From Dermacentor variabilis (Eukaryota; Arthropoda; Arachnida; Ixodida; Ixodidae), in NCBI RefSeq assembly GCF_050947875.1, contig NW_027460291.1, positions 25,999,868-26,063,867 on the forward strand: a stretch of 64,000 nt of DNA, given 5' to 3'. The first letter of the stretch is position 1; every line of letters begins with the position of its first letter. The notes below the pieces were generated by a model. It searched no databases and was not told where the DNA came from. It worked only from the letters and a program-made list of their open reading frames with translations. Positions 1-14,843 of this stretch are shown piece after piece. The position numbers and the translations under genes are program-made.

Positions 1-454
1 GCCTCGAAGTGAGGTTCTTTGTTTGCGCACCCAGCCGGTGTCGGGCCCCGTCGCCCTGTGGGCAGGAGCTGATGAAGGGGCTGCCTCGGGGCAAGCACCC
101 AAAGAATGCGCACCCAAAGAATGCGCACGAATGCCCATTTGGGACGCAGCACTCCACAGACAGCGCAAGACACCACATGGTAAAAGTTCTCTGCTTCTAA
201 AACAAGGAAATTTTTCTCCGTGTCATTGAAATCCAGGCGCTATAATATTTTCGTAATTTGTTTCCGCAAATATGACATAATGTCAAATGTTTATAGAATT
301 AATATGGTGCCATTACTACACACGGTTAAATTCATCCAAGAGCAATACTCGAACCTATATTTAAGGCCGATGGTTACATCAGATGACGTTCAATTCCTTA
401 CGATAGCAATAAGCTAGCTCTCCAGAGTGTATTGAAGCAGTTGATCTGTTCTTC
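1..454. other. no gene seen
   Basis: I see no coding signal here beyond short chance ORFs. The only structure is a 15-bp unit (cacccaaagaatgcg) present twice head to tail at 96-125. Confidence 0.5.
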
Positions 455-905
455 TTTCAGCTAGTATTGTCTAATGATCATATAAATGTTGTCAAATAGT
501 ATTGACGGTGAAGAACAAAGCAAAAACTGCGTAGCACAAAAGTAGCTCCTTGTTGGGCGAATTTGTTGCCCTAAAAACAATTGGTATTCAAAGCGCAACG
601 GTAGCGGCGAGCACAGTCGGTGATCGTCGAAAATCTGATCAGCGGGTCAAGCGCGTCGACTTTGATAGAGCACTCATCGAAGGTTGTAGCGTAATCGCTG
701 CTACTCACGTGCCTTCCAGAAGGTACTATACAATTGGCGTCACACATACAATCAGATTACACAAGGTTCAATGAAGCGGACAAGTGATAGGGCCATTCGT
801 AATATTCGCGAAATTTCCAATGCATGCAGGCTCGTTATGCGCCTGGCAACAGCGTTTAAAGTTTGTTAGCCGGTGAAAAACGATCACCGGAGAAAGAGAT
901 AAATA
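455..905 (+). repeat. interspersed repeat copy A, A-rich tail
   Basis: This block aligns by eye with 18960-19360. Both contain attgacggtgaagaac, then a gggcaaatttg-like stretch, then caaagcacaacgatagc-like and gcgagcacagtc-like strings in the same order and strand. The copy ends in agataaataaataa, which looks like a retroposon 3' tail. I recognise the text as resembling a dispersed tick repeat, but I cannot assign a class. The short ORF at 550-774 lies inside the repeat and is not conserved in frame in the second copy. Confidence 0.55.
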
Positions 906-1949
906 AATAATATATGATAGATAAATAATATATGTAGGGAAGCTTCCATAGAAGCCCATAAGTTCAACACACGGCAACTCGGCGTCGGTTTATGGAACGT
1001 AGCGTCATCTGGTGTGACGAGGAAAGACTTCCGGTGGAGTAAAAAAAATGATGTGACGCCACATCGGTTCAAAACCTAAGTGAAGTCATTTTGTTCCCAA
1101 AGGCGCGAAATTTGTTTTTGTGGCCCACCATTTGAGCTGTATATCCGACTTCGCCGCCATTTGACTTAATGGGCGTTTCGTGCTTTCAGCGGGGAACGCT
1201 ATGCAGCAAAAGGTCAGCCGTACGGCTATTGAAACCGCCCCGCCCTGAGCAGGATATACTTTTTTTTTATAGGCCGAAGAAAGCTTTGGGTGTGGAGTTC
1301 TCGGGCCATGGTCGGACGGCAAGCCCGTCGGCCAGTGCAGCCGCGCGAAACAGCTAAAACAAGCAATTATCTGGCGGTCGTAATTCACTACCTTTTGCTG
1401 AAAAGGTTAAGCAACGATGAAACTACACGCACCACGAAATTCGCAACGACGTCGCCAAGCAAAACAGCACAACGTGTGATGGAAGAGTGGGAGGAAGAGC
1501 ACGCCTTTCTGCAGACTTCGAGAGCAGCATTTCATTGCAAATTATAGCAGCATATGCGGTCTTACGGTCGGTGCTCAAAAAGGTATTTGTTAATAAGGAT
1601 AAAGTAAAGCAGGTTGCCTTTTCCTTTCTCGCCAAGAATTTCAATTTTATTGAATGAATTCAACTGTGCCGGGAATTAAATGAATGCGCCTTTATTTTTT
1701 TCTAATGCTTGTTCCTTCTTCACGTACTCGCGCTTTAATCGCTGCTCCCATCACCACCCCTGCTGATGTCGGGGACAATTTGTTCTGAGCCGCTTTTCAC
1801 CCGAAGCTTGCCGAACTATTTCGATTGACCTTGTCCATGCACAAACACAAGAGCGAAATACAAAAGAACGCGAAGTATACGAAAAGAAAATACAACAAAG
1901 CAATAAAGAAACAAAGTTATGAAGTTCATCAGTAGGCGTAGCAAGGCTT
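906..1949. other. no gene seen
   Basis: No recognisable protein or RNA gene. The interval holds an AT-rich run just after the repeat tail and a short T run near 1260. ORFs of 60-100 codons occur on both strands without recognisable motifs. Confidence 0.45.
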
Positions 1950-2690
1950 AAGGCGAACTACGTGGCAGACTTGAGGTCACGCACGGAACCGCGGTGATTT
2001 CGAAATGGCATCTGGCACTACCTCATAGTCTAGTGTGCCAATACGTCGGGTCATCTTGTAGCGTGCGAAGTGGCGTCGCAATAGTTTCTCGCCGCCGCAC
2101 TGGAGTGCAAGCCCAAACAGCGTCGCCGGGCTGGTATTCCACGTAGCCTTGTCGAAAACTGTAATGTCTGCTGTCCGCCGTTTGCTGGCTTTTGAAGCGC
2201 AGGCGGGCAAGTTGTCGTGCTTCTTCGGTGCGTTGCAGATAGGCGGGGACATCGATACTCCCTTCAACACTAACGTGTGACAGCAAGACCTCGAGAGCCG
2301 TTGCGGGTTCTTTCCGAAAACCAGCTTGAATGACGCGATCGGCCTTGTTTCCTGCACTGCCGTGCTTAAACGTGGGTTACGTGCGGAAGGACCACATGCC
2401 AGGTCTTGTGGATGCATGTGGTCTATGAATAACACGTCGTCGGTGGTCCTATTCAGCGGTTCTGTAAGGCCATTCGTCAGTGGGTGGTCATCGGTTGTCC
2501 TGCGATGACTTGTCTTGCTGCATCAAGAATAGCTTCAATGAGCGCCGCCGTAAAAGCAGCTCCTCTGTCGGTGATCAGGACTCCTGGGGCACGATGTCCC
2601 AACAGGATGTTCTCGACGAAGAATTTCGACGCTTAGGTCGTGGTACCGTTGGGTAGGAGCACAACTATATTACAATCACGCAATCGTAGT
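1950..2690 (-). pseudogene. Ty3/gypsy integrase fragment
   Basis: Read on the minus strand, this is the second half of a gypsy integrase. About 2540-2680 gives GVLITDRGAAFTA, which matches the region of the second catalytic aspartate. Then 2023-2286 gives RQLARLR, YVEYQPGDAVW and TPVRRR, typical of the C-terminal region, followed by TRRIGTLDYEVVPD in another frame. Several frameshifts and stops break it, and no LTR is recognisable at either end. It belongs to the same broad family as the elements at 4.6-7.8 kb and 46-52.5 kb, but it is a dead fragment. Confidence 0.7.
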
Positions 2691-4747
<2,057 letters not shown>

Positions 4748-4762
4748 TTACCCCCCTCCCTA
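4748..4762 (-). other. polypurine tract
   Basis: On the minus strand this reads agggaggggggtaa immediately before the TG of the 3' LTR. A purine run in this position is the expected primer for plus-strand DNA synthesis in LTR retroelements. Confidence 0.8.
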
Positions 4763-4861
4763 GAAGCATCGTCTCGATGCGGAACATTGACGCACTGGAG
4801 ATAGCGACGGTGATACCGTTATGACAGACGTAGATAGTGAGAGAGGTGCGGAGCTTTGCGT

Positions 4862-5005
4862 TCAGCGGGAGTGGTATAACTTCAATCTAGAGACGTGAAC
4901 GACATGGGACAGGCCTGGGCGTCGGGGACGGCTAGTGGTGCCTTCTCCTTCAGGAATCACTTCGTATGTGACGTCGCCGAGTCGTTGAACGATCCTATAA
5001 GGTCC
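4862..5005 (-). pseudogene. integrase C-terminal tail
   Basis: The minus strand encodes [15 protein letters not shown], a proline/arginine-rich linker, then VHVSRLKLYHSR and a stop at 4862-4864. This is the usual end of a gypsy integrase. It is fused at about 5005/5006 to the RT motif LPRIDDSL, in a different frame, so the core and zinc-binding parts of integrase are absent. The shared GGAC at the junction is consistent with a microhomology-mediated deletion. Confidence 0.78.
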
Positions 5006-6120
5006 AAAGAGTCGTCGATGCGGGGAAGGGGATAAACGTCCTTCTTCGTAACGTTGTTAAGCTTGCGATAGTCAACGCAAAAACGCAGTGTGCCGTCTTT
5101 CTTTTTCACCAGAACCACAGGTCACGCCCATGGACTGGTGGAGGGCTGTATGATATCGTCGGTAAGCATTTGTTGGACTTGATTTCGGATGGCGTCTTGC
5201 TCTTTACGAGAAACACGGTAAGCACGTTGGCACACGGGTCTTTCATTGGGATTTGTAATAATTCTGTGTTTCGCAATAGGCGTTTGGTAGACCTTCGATG
5301 TTGAAGCGAAACAGTCCGCAAAAGACTGTAAAAGGCTTCGAATGCTAGCCTGTTGTTGACCCGATAATTTAGAATTCACATCAATATTGCTGTTGGCTGG
5401 TACGTCACAGTTAGAATCTCCATCAGTTTGCCCTACAGTTAAACAAGCGGGAAAATCACTGACTGGCTCCAAATAGGCGATGGCAGTTCGTGGGGCGAAG
5501 TGCTGGTATTCACGACTGAAATTGATCGCTAAAATCTGAGCAGTCCGTGACGACAGCTGCAAGATGCCGCGGGCTACGCAAACCTGTCGAGCCAACAAGA
5601 CTGACAGATTGCCTTCAGCGATTCCGAGATGGGGAGGATCATCGTCTGTTTCTACGGTGATCAACGCAGTACTCCGAGGTGGTAAAGTAGCACAGTCACC
5701 CGAAACGCGTAACACCGTGGACTGTGGGTGGTAGTCGTCCGAAATAGTTGCGTGTTCGCTGGAAAATGTGACAAGCAACTCGCGAAGGTTTATGATTGCG
5801 CCGTACTCCCGAAGAAAGTCCATGCCGGGTACGACCTGCCTAGAGCACTCTTCCAGTATAATAAATGAACCGACAAATGTGACCTCACGAATTTGTACCC
5901 TCGCAGTGCAATTTCCGATCGGCGTGAGGACATGACCGCCGGCTGTACGGAGCTTAGGTCCTGGCCACGGTGTCGTCACCTTGCGAAGTGCCGTAACCAG
6001 TTGTCCGCTCATGACAGAATAATCGGCGCCAGTATCGACAAGAGCGGTTACCGGGTGGTCATCGACAGAAACGAGTATGTCGGCTGAAACAGGCTCACGG
6101 TTTTCGAAGGAAGGTGTCGA
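5006..6120 (-). pseudogene. gypsy protease and partial reverse transcriptase
   Basis: On the minus strand the aspartic protease motif ALVDTGADYSVMS lies at about 6010-6045, with the DTG codons at 6028-6036. A long open stretch (6012-5122) follows to the start of RT, where RAYRVSRKEQDAI and IIQPSTSPWA are visible. A stop then replaces the expected serine codon, and [19 protein letters not shown] and LPRIDDSL continue in the same frame to the deletion point. The RT catalytic aspartates are missing, so no functional polymerase can be made. Confidence 0.82.
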
Positions 6121-7623
6121 AGGTACGCAGTCGTCGTTGTCTTCGTCGTTATCGTCGTCGTCGGGGCGTCGCAGCGGAGGATCTTTCGAAGTGCGTTGGA
6201 CAGCGGCCCCACCTCCTGAGGTCGCTGTTCTAAGTTTCCCCGACTTGGGCTCGTGGGCCGGTTGCCCACGGAAGCGGAGAACGTAGTGTAGCGGCTAGGT
6301 GACGCCGATCGTCGAGGAGGTGGTGATCGTGACTGGCGCCTCTGCGGAGACGGAGATCGGGTCGTTGGCAGGGACTGTTCAACCGGTGGGAACTGCGCGT
6401 ACGACGACGAAGGTTGACTGGCCAGATATTGCTGGATTTCTCTCGGACGCTCTCCCTCACGTGGGCGACGAGCGCCGGGGTGATAGCCCTGGAGTCCAAT
6501 TCTTCGGTAGTAGCAGGCACGGTACAAGTGGCCCGCTTCGCCACAGTGGAAGCAGAGTGGCTGATAGTCAGGTGTGCGCCACACGTCTGGCTTTCGCGTA
6601 TTGATTCGGGGGCTCGTGGACCCGTACATATGTGTACGTGAACCTTGGCCCTGGAAGTGGCACAGCGGTTCTTCAGAAGAAGGCGGGTTACGGTGGTTCC
6701 CGGGTTGCGCAGGTAGCCTCACTGCTTGCGCATAAGTCAGTACGGGGGCGGCTTCAGGTCTGGTTTGCACGAATGGCTGTGCTGCCTGGCGAACTTCTTC
6801 GCGGACGATATCTGTGAGGGATGTTACGGTCGGTTGAAATCGCACTCCCTGTAGCCGGTCGAGCTCCTCACACACGACACTACGCACAAGCTCTCGAAGC
6901 GCATCGGTGTCATAGGGTAACGAGAGAGAAGATGCTGATCCCAGGTTGATTTGGCGATCGTAGACCGAGGAGCGTTGTTGAAGGGCTCACAGTCGCCTCA
7001 CTGACGAACTCAGCTACTGTAGCTGGAGGCCTTCGCATCAGTCCAGCAAACAGCTGTTCTTTTACCGCACGCATCAGTAGGCGTACTTTCTTCGCTTCTG
7101 TCATGCCAGGGTCAGCACGCTTGAAAAGCCGCGACATGTCTTCTACGAACATGGCTACGCTTTCGTTCGGCCTTTGAACCCTATTCTGAAGGGCTTGCTC
7201 TGCTCGCTCTTTTCTTGCGGGGCTGCTGTACGTATCGCGTATCTGCCGTTGAAATTCTTGCCAGGTGGTGATGGATGGCTCGTGGTTAGCGAACCATGTT
7301 CGGGCAGAGTCCTCTAGGGCGAAGTACACGTTCCTTAACTTTTTCTGCTCGTCCCAATAATTGACGTCAGCCACACGATCGAAGTCGTCGAGCAAGTCTT
7401 CCACGTCCTCAAAAGGCTCACCATGGAACGGCCGCGGCCAGCGTGGGGTGTGGAGAACCAGTGACGCAGGAGGCTGTCCCGTACCGTACGTCTCCTGTGT
7501 CTGGCTTGCGGCTGTGGTGGACATCCTCGGCAGATCTTGCAGGCCGTATTCCGGAGGCAGTCTTTGAAGCCGTCGGCTTTTGCGTAGGTTGTCCGCTCCC
7601 TGTTGCTGGGGGTCAGAGTACAT
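6048..7623 (-). pseudogene. gypsy gag with zinc knuckle
   Basis: The start codon at 7621-7623 lies 10 nt downstream of the primer-binding site. The first part (7623-6910) has the gag core motif PWPRPFHGEPFEDVEDLL-like followed by WFANHEPSITTWQEF, typical of gypsy capsid. A frameshift near 6910-6990 moves it to a second open stretch (6887-6048) with the CCHC knuckle CFHCGEAGHLYRAC and a serine/proline/arginine-rich tail. The second stretch overlaps the protease reading frame. The capsid frameshift is a defect; the gag-protease overlap may be natural. Confidence 0.8.
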
Positions 7624-7632
7624 AGACGCGTA

Positions 7633-7648
7633 CCCCGCACCTCCACCA
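7633..7648 (-). other. primer-binding site
   Basis: In element orientation the 5' LTR ends CA, then 3 nt (aac), then TGGTGGAGGTGCGGGG. A site beginning TGG a few bases inside the LTR pairs with the CCA end of a tRNA. I do not assign the tRNA species. Confidence 0.7.
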
Positions 7649-7651
7649 GTT

Positions 7652-7815
7652 TGTCACAGACAAAGCCACGAAAGACTTCGGTTGACGCTAGAGATCTTTT
7701 ATATCTATCGCTGTCCTGGCACCTTCGTCGTTCTCTTCTTCTCGGAGCCACCCAACGTGCATAGCATGTGGCACCGACTTGCACCGAGTGGCTGTTAGCT
7801 GTGTCGAGGTCGTGG

Positions 7816-7817
<2 letters not shown>
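7652..7817 (-). repeat. gypsy 5' LTR
   Basis: Partner of 4582-4747, same length (166 bp), about 97 percent identical by hand comparison. Near-identical LTRs imply a fairly recent insertion compared with the heavily diverged gypsy copy at 46-52.5 kb. Confidence 0.9.

Positions 7818-7854
<37 letters not shown>
7818..7854. repeat. TA microsatellite
   Basis: TA dinucleotides directly flanking the gypsy 5' LTR, mirroring the longer TA tract on the other side at 4469-4581. The element most likely inserted into a single TA tract, which then grew on one side; this also hides the target duplication. Confidence 0.9.
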
Positions 7855-7857
<3 letters not shown>

Positions 7858-10800
7858 ATTGAAATGAGTAAGTGTATAAGTAGGGCGGCAGGCAAGTAGC
7901 AGACGCTACTCGACTGTTTTTCGCAATTTGGCAGGATCTGACCCATGTACCTACAACTACACAACACCTACGGGCTGCAACAACAGCTGAACTCCCCTCC
8001 CCCAACACATTGAGAACTGAAAATGCCAACTTAAGGGAACATCGTTCCAGAAGTCATTCAGTTATATATAAAGAGCAGCTATACTGCAACGAAGAACGAG
8101 AGTGCCGAAAATATAAAAGTTCGAAGTACAATTCCAACACTCTATGTTTCCATTTTTTTCTACATGTGGTTCACCACAACTTGCAGTTTTGTTTTACGTT
8201 TTCGCACCAGAAGTAATCGTTCTGGTGAGCACGCATTGAAGCTTCTACGCCTAACGTGCATTGGCGTTGGCTTTCCTGAAATGAATAATCGGGAGGTGTA
8301 GGACTCCCAAACTGAGAATATTCACAACTATTTGCTCGACATGTACAAGAGAAGCACGTCATCAATTCGAAGTAAAATTGACGAATGGGTGGGAAGGATA
8401 AACGAGGATCATCGTGTCTATGCATCGTCAAGCATCTAAAGAAACAATTGGTTCGACATGACTGCCCAGCTCCCCTGTAATGCTTGAGATACAAATGTTT
8501 GCCAGTAACATATAGATGCTGCTACTTTCAAAGCCACTTCAAAACACGACACTTGTAGGAAGGCATCCCCCTGTCTGCATCCATAATTTCCTCAGTACTA
8601 CAGAATGGTCACGACTTCGCATAGTAATTTTTCTCTCACACGCCGTATTTGGCATTCCCTTCGTTTCACTAAGAAACTGCAACATTTAAATTACCTCACC
8701 GTAACTGCCGATAAGGTACAAGTCGCGGGGTTCCGCACGAAGAGATAGGCGTCAGCAGGGAGTCAATGGAAGAGTCATATATAGTAAGTGTCAGAAGCTT
8801 GAAAGCCTCCGTTCTGAATTCGCATTGCTCCATATAAACAGTGAGACGAACTCCAAGCTTTCTCCGAAAGAATCAGGGGAAAGAAGTAATGAAGTGATAT
8901 CAGGCAAGCAGCGATATCATTTGGTTAAGGCGCTCATTCTTTGAAAAGCCATATTATTAATTGACGTCCCCGAATTTAGACGTGTACTTTATATCTGAAC
9001 TCGTGAACACAGTTCGTCTGTTTGGCAACTTTAATACTAACAAACAATTATTTACATGCTGGCACAAATACAAAGGTAATTTGCCTAAACGTGCAGCTTT
9101 TATTGGTGCAACGAAGTATAAAGACGGCAAGGAGCAACAACATAACATCGAAATGGTGCTAGAGAACGAGCCAACATGCAGAGCAGCGAGAGCGTCGCGC
9201 GAAGAGCCCGCTCTATTGTCACCGTTGATGTTGAGCAATCAATGTGGACATTTTTATCTTTAACCCCAATGCCAGGGGCATGATGAGTCCCTTGTGGGTT
9301 ACCACCGGCAAATGGTGAAAGCCTACAAACTGATAATGAAGCCACCAGTCAATTACATGTAGCTTTTGGCGCACACAGACTTTTATTCTAATGCCTAATA
9401 TCCACGAAATAGCGGTTTGATCGCAAATCTTTTTCGCGTGTTAGCCTTCTATAGACAGAATTTTCTTGGCCCTTAAAAAGCATGTTTGATGCAGTTAGAA
9501 GCGCTTTTATATGAGTTTAGGGCATGCAGAATTGGTTCCACATCATTCCTACAAATGGATTACACTTGTTATGTCATTAAAATATTTGAAATTATTTTTT
9601 TCGTTAAGTACAACAAACTTCTTCAATATCCGCTCGTTTACTCACTTTGCAAAGTTGGAATTGGCAGGCTAACCATCTGGAATCTTATAGGAGCCTTGTT
9701 GTGCAGCCCGCACTGCAGAGAAGACGACTGCAATTTCTGTGCTTGAATAAACTCAATGAAGTGAGTTTCATAGAGTGTTTAACCGCGTAAAAAATGCGCG
9801 CGCAGAGCTTTGTTCTCTGCGACAGGGATGATGACGGGCCCAGCGTTTTTTGTCTGATGACTTCAAAATAATGAACGGCCTCCCTGGATGACAAGTTTCG
9901 CTGTCCACTGTGCGGGCTCCCTATTGTACGTTGCTAAAAATAAAGAACCTCGTGGTTTCAACGCCGTCACCCGAAGTGCATTTTTATTTTCAGGGGCACT
10001 TGAGCTTCACGAGCGCATGCACTTTGGGTTCAGTCGTTCAAAAACGCAAATTGTAAAATGCCCGCTCAAAGTGGTTTAAAACATCGGCGCCAAAAAAAGT
10101 AAAAAAAGAAGGTGTTATGTATAACCAACGCACAGGGGTAATCTATGCGAAACGGCTAATTAAACGCTATACAACTAAACGCGATGCCCGCACAATTGTC
10201 TCAAACTTCAACGACCGCACCGTGTAATCTGAAAAAGAAGCTTCCCTTAAATCAAATGTTGGCGAGAACTGTTCACTTTCAAAAAAAGTGGGGCCTCAGA
10301 AAATAAAGTTTTCCTTTAAATATCAAATCCAGAGATTCGCAATATTACGGCAGAAGAATTTCTCTCATCCCAGAGCCCCCTGCATAGCCTAGCGCTAAAC
10401 GACGATGCCCGTTTGGCGCCACGTCGTGAGTGATGGCATTTTGGCGTGCCTGGTTGTGCAAATCCTGTAGTAGCAGATGCCCTTGTGCCTCCAACTCTCT
10501 GTTGTGCCTGCAGCGTGTTTCCGTGGAGGGCGGCCTCCTTTCGCACGCCACTCTTTTTAACCACCTGCTTGAGGTTGTTTGCAAGGCAGCCTAAATAGAC
10601 AATAATTCACCTCAACAAAGCACCTGGTTTCCCATGGATGGCGTCGCTCTAACGTTCTCGTTTTTTATGCACCCCATTTGCGGCCGCAATTTCTTCGTGA
10701 AGCGGACGGCAAAACATTCCGCGCCTTCTTCGGGGTGGTTGAAAACTTACGGAAGTATTCAGGGAAACTTGGAGTGCCCCCCTTCTGTTTAGCGAGTAAA

Positions 10801-11121
10801 CGGGCAGTGTACCACAGCAACAAAATAGTTTGCACGGCACTGCGGCAACGCACGGCCCGGCAACACACCTTACATGCACGGATATTCCTCGGCTCTTTGC
10901 ACAGCCTGGAAACGATCCCTTATTGTCTTTCCTTCTTCTAGCTGAAACGGTATTCATATTGCACATAGTACTTACCATCTGTGTGCTCCTTGATTTCGCA
11001 ACCCCTCCCCATCCCCCCCTCTCCCGAGATTCCTCTTCACTTTCAAACCCGCAACGGCTGTGACGAAAGGGTCTCTGTTATAGAAACATGTAGAAAATAC
11101 TATGCGCGTGACCAAACTATA
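7855..11121. other. no gene seen
   Basis: About 3.3 kb without a gene I can recognise. Short ORFs (for example 8171-8494, 8961-9263, 10345-10584, 10649-10978) have no identifiable domain. The stretch 10330-10980 is more GC-rich than its surroundings and may be an unclassified mobile-element remnant, but I have no motif to support that. Confidence 0.4.
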
Positions 11122-12690
11122 CGTTCATCATCATCTTCAGCCTGGTTACGCCCACTGCAGGGCAAAGGCCTCTCCCATACTTCTTCAACTACTCCGGTCA
11201 TGTACTAATTGGGCCATGTTGTCCCTGCAAACTTCTTAATCTCATACGCCCACCTAACTATCTGCCGCCCCCTGCTACGCTTCCCTTCCCTTGGAATCCA
11301 GTCCGTAACCCTTAATCACCAACGGTTACCTTCCCTCCTCATCACATGTCCTGCCCATGCCCGTTTCTTTTTCTTCATTTCAACTAAGATGTCATTAAGT
11401 CGCCTTTGTTCCCTCACCCAATCTGCTCTTTTCTTATCCCTTAAGGTTACAGCCATAATTCTTCTTTCCATAGCCCGTTGCGTCGTCCTCAATTTAAGTA
11501 GAACCCTTTTCGTAAGCCTCCAGGTTTCTGCCCCGTACGTGAGTACTGGTAAGACGTAGCTGTTATACACTTTTCGCTTGAGGGATAATGGCAACCTGCT
11601 GTTCACGATCTGAGAATGCCTGCCAAACGCACCCCAATCGATTCTTATTCTTCTGATTATTTCAGTCTCATGATCCGGATCCGCGGTCACTACCTGCCCT
11701 AAGTCGATTTATTCCCTTACCACTTCCACTGCCTAGCTACCTATCGTAAACTGCTGTTCTGTTCCGAGACTGTTAAACATTTAGTTTTCTGCTGATTAAT
11801 TTTTAGTCCCACCCTTCTCGTTTCCCTCTCCAGATCAGTGAGCATGCATTGCAATTGGTCCCCTGAGTTACTAAGCAAGACAATATCATCAGCGAATCGC
11901 AAGTTACTAAGGTATTCTCCATAAACTCTTATCCCCCATTCTTCCCAATCGAGGTCTCTGAATATATCCTGTAAACACGCTATGAATAGCATAGGAGAGA
12001 TCTTATCTCCCTGCCTGATGCCTTTCTTTATTGGGATTTTGTTGCTTTCTTTATGGAGGACTGCGGTGGCTGTGGAGCCGCTATAGATATCTTTCAGTAT
12101 TTTTACATATGGCTCGTCTACGCCCTCATTCCGTAAGGTCTCCATACTGCTTAGGTTTAGACTGAATCAAACGCTTTTTCGTAATCAATGAAAGCTATAT
12201 ATAAGGGTTGTTTATATTCCGCACATTTCTCTATCACCTGATTGATAGTGTGAATATGGTCTATCGTTGAGTAGCCTTTACGGAATCCTGCCTGGTCCTT
12301 TGGTTGACAGAAGTCTAAGGTGTTCCTGGTTCTATTTGCGATTACCTTAGTAAATACTCTGTAGGCAAAGGACAGTAAGCTGATGGGTCTATAATTTTTC
12401 AAGTCTTTGGCGTCCTCTTTCTTATGGATTAGGCTTATGTTAGTGTTCTTCCAAGATTCCGGTACGCTCGAGATCATGAGGCGTTGTGTAAACAGAGTGG
12501 CCAGTTTTTCTAGAACAATGCGCCCACCATCCTTCAACCAATGTGCTGTTACTTGATCCTCCCCAGCTGCCTTCCCCCTTTGCATAGCTAAGGCTTTGCA
12601 TAGCTCCCTTTTTCTTCTTCCGGCGTTACTTGTGGGATTTCAAATTCCTCTAGACTATTCTCTCTCACTTAAGGCAACTATACGTTGCCT
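11122..12690 (-). mobile_element. RTE-clade LINE, 5' truncated
   Basis: The minus strand encodes the second half of an RTE-type ORF. Parts in order: GKAAGEDQVTAHWLKDGG, LKNYRPISLLS, QAGFRKGYSTIDHI and FIDYEKAFDSV (12585-12157); then GIRQGDKISPMLF and the active site FADDIVLLS (12145-11741); then TYGAETW, MERRIM and WAGHVMRREGNRW near the C-terminus (11690-11316). Frameshifts separate the parts. The 3' end near 11122 finishes in a GAT-rich tail, as is usual for this clade. The endonuclease is missing. It shares its sequence with the copy at 61.8-64 kb on the other strand. Confidence 0.85.
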
Positions 12691-13499
12691 TAAATTAAAG
12701 GAGAACAGGGAAGATACGTTCGCGTTCATTGTGGTTCAACAGGAAATTGTCCCTTCAATGTCAAGACACAATATCGAGCCAAGCTTCCAACCAAGCAGCT
12801 ACTCGATGTGGCTCCACCACATGTCGCTCGAAGAAATATTGCGATTGTTCTGATACGATTTTAATGTTATATTTATATTAATCCCAACAGGCATGACGTC
12901 CGTGCCTATATTTTCGCATCGGTGATGTCCACTGATCTGAAAGGTAGAAGATTCTGGCGCCATTCATGGCATGTTCTGTGGTTGCGTGAAAACACAGAAG
13001 TTTGTAAGCAGTCTACAGACCCTGGCAACCGCAAAAAGAAAAGGAGCTAGCGCAATCACATGCATTTTCACATTTAACAACATTAGTGAAATACTGCAAA
13101 ATAAAGACACAGAAAAGTATCATTTTTTTTAATTTTATTTCCTTAAAGGCCCCATTGAAGGGGTATTACATAAGGGGTGGGTATATACATACATAAAAAA
13201 TTGAAGGCCATATTTTTATTAAAAGGTAAGATAATTTGTTACGGTGTTTAAAAATGTGCTAGAACAGGTTATGACTGTGATTTCATTGGAAAGGCCGTTC
13301 CAGTCTGTTGCTGCACGAAAAAAGAAAGAAGACGAAAAAGTGACAGTGCGCGAACGTGTGCGCGCGACTTGTTGCGGGTGACCGGTGCGGCTGGATATGC
13401 GTGCCGGGTGGACAATGTATGGTGCTTCGGCAAGTTAGCTGTAAAAGAACTTGTGAAAAAGACAAAGAGTAGCAATGCGGCGGCGAGATGCAAGCGATG

Positions 13500-14823
13500 A
13501 TAAGCCGGATTCTGTTTTTAGTGCCGATATACTGATGTCGTAAGAGTACTTAGAATGAATAAATCTTGCAGCTCGATTTTGAAGCGATTCCTATTGATTG
13601 ATAAGATATACTTGATGAGGGTTCCAAATGGGGGATGCATATTCTAATTTCGCCCTGACGAGTGATTGATAGGCTAGTAATTTTACATTTTGGGGGGCGT
13701 GGCGAAAATGGCGTTTTAAAAACCCGAGTGTTTTGTTAGCAGATGAAATGATGTTCATAATGTGCATTTCTCAGGTTAAATCAATACAAAGGGTTACTCC
13801 GAGATATTTGTAGGAAGGAACTAATTCAAGGTTGACGTCAACAATTTGGTACGTGAAAACAAGTGGATTTCTGCGGAGGTGAAAGGAGACAGTCTTACAT
13901 TTGTTAGGGTTTAGTTCCATTAGCAAAAGGTTACACCATTCCTGTACACTTCGCAGGTCGTTTTGCAGGGACGTGTTATCGGAAGCACTGGTAAGTTTAC
14001 GATAAATTACACAATCGTTTGCAAACATACGGATGTTAGAAGATACATGCATTGGTAGGTCATTAATGTAAATTAGAAATAGTAGTGGACCAAGGACGGA
14101 CCCTTGGGGTGCGCCTGAGGTTACAGGGGTAGAGTTAGATGCTTGATTGTTGACAAAGCCTGATTGTGAACGGTTACTTAAGAATTCTTTAATTCATGCT
14201 AAGATATTGGTATTAAGATGTAATGCGGCAAGTTTTAGTAGTAGACGCTCATGAGGAACTTTGTCAAAAGCTTTGGCGAAATCTAGGAAGATGGCGTTAG
14301 TTTGGAAGTTAGAGTCAAGATTTACATGCAGGTCATGAACGAACATAGCTAGGTGTGTTTCGCAGGAAAAACCTTTCCTGGAGCCATGCTGCGCGGGAAG
14401 AATAAGATGGTTGGCATCAAGAAAGTCCATGATATGTGTGTAGATGATATGCTCAAGGATTTTGCAGGGTACACTGGTTAATGAGATGGGGCGATAATTT
14501 AATGGGGAGTGTTTGTTGCCTGATTTGTAAACTGGAACGACCTTTCCGTGCTTCCAATCTGGAGGCAGCACGCCTGTTGAAACTGACTGTGAAAATAGAA
14601 GAAAGAGATGTGCTGCACAAATATGTTCAGTGTTTTTTAGAAGTTTAGACGTAATGTCGTCCACAACAGCTGCCGATGAAAGTTTGATATCGTCTATGTG
14701 GGATGATATGCCGGATGGAATAAATGTAATTGGTGGCATGGTACATTGAAAGTTCGCATGAGGAATGGAAAATGACATTTCAGTTTCTTGTGTAAAAACT
14801 GACGCAAAGGTTGTGTTAAACAA
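13500..14823 (-). pseudogene. LINE reverse transcriptase, FADD mutated
   Basis: Minus-strand pieces: KVVPVYKSGNK, LNYRPISLTSVPCKILEHI, QHGSRKGFSCETHLAMF and IFLDFAKAFDKVPHERLL (14823-14194), a stop, then PQGSVLGPLLFLIYINDL, FANDCVIYR and YKYLGVTL (14052-13771 and just upstream). The first catalytic aspartate of the FADD box is asparagine. The stop near 14193 and later frameshifts confirm decay. The downstream part to about 13500 still resembles the C-terminal thumb region of these elements. Confidence 0.82.
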
Positions 14824-14843
14824 GTGAGCACATTCAGCGTCGG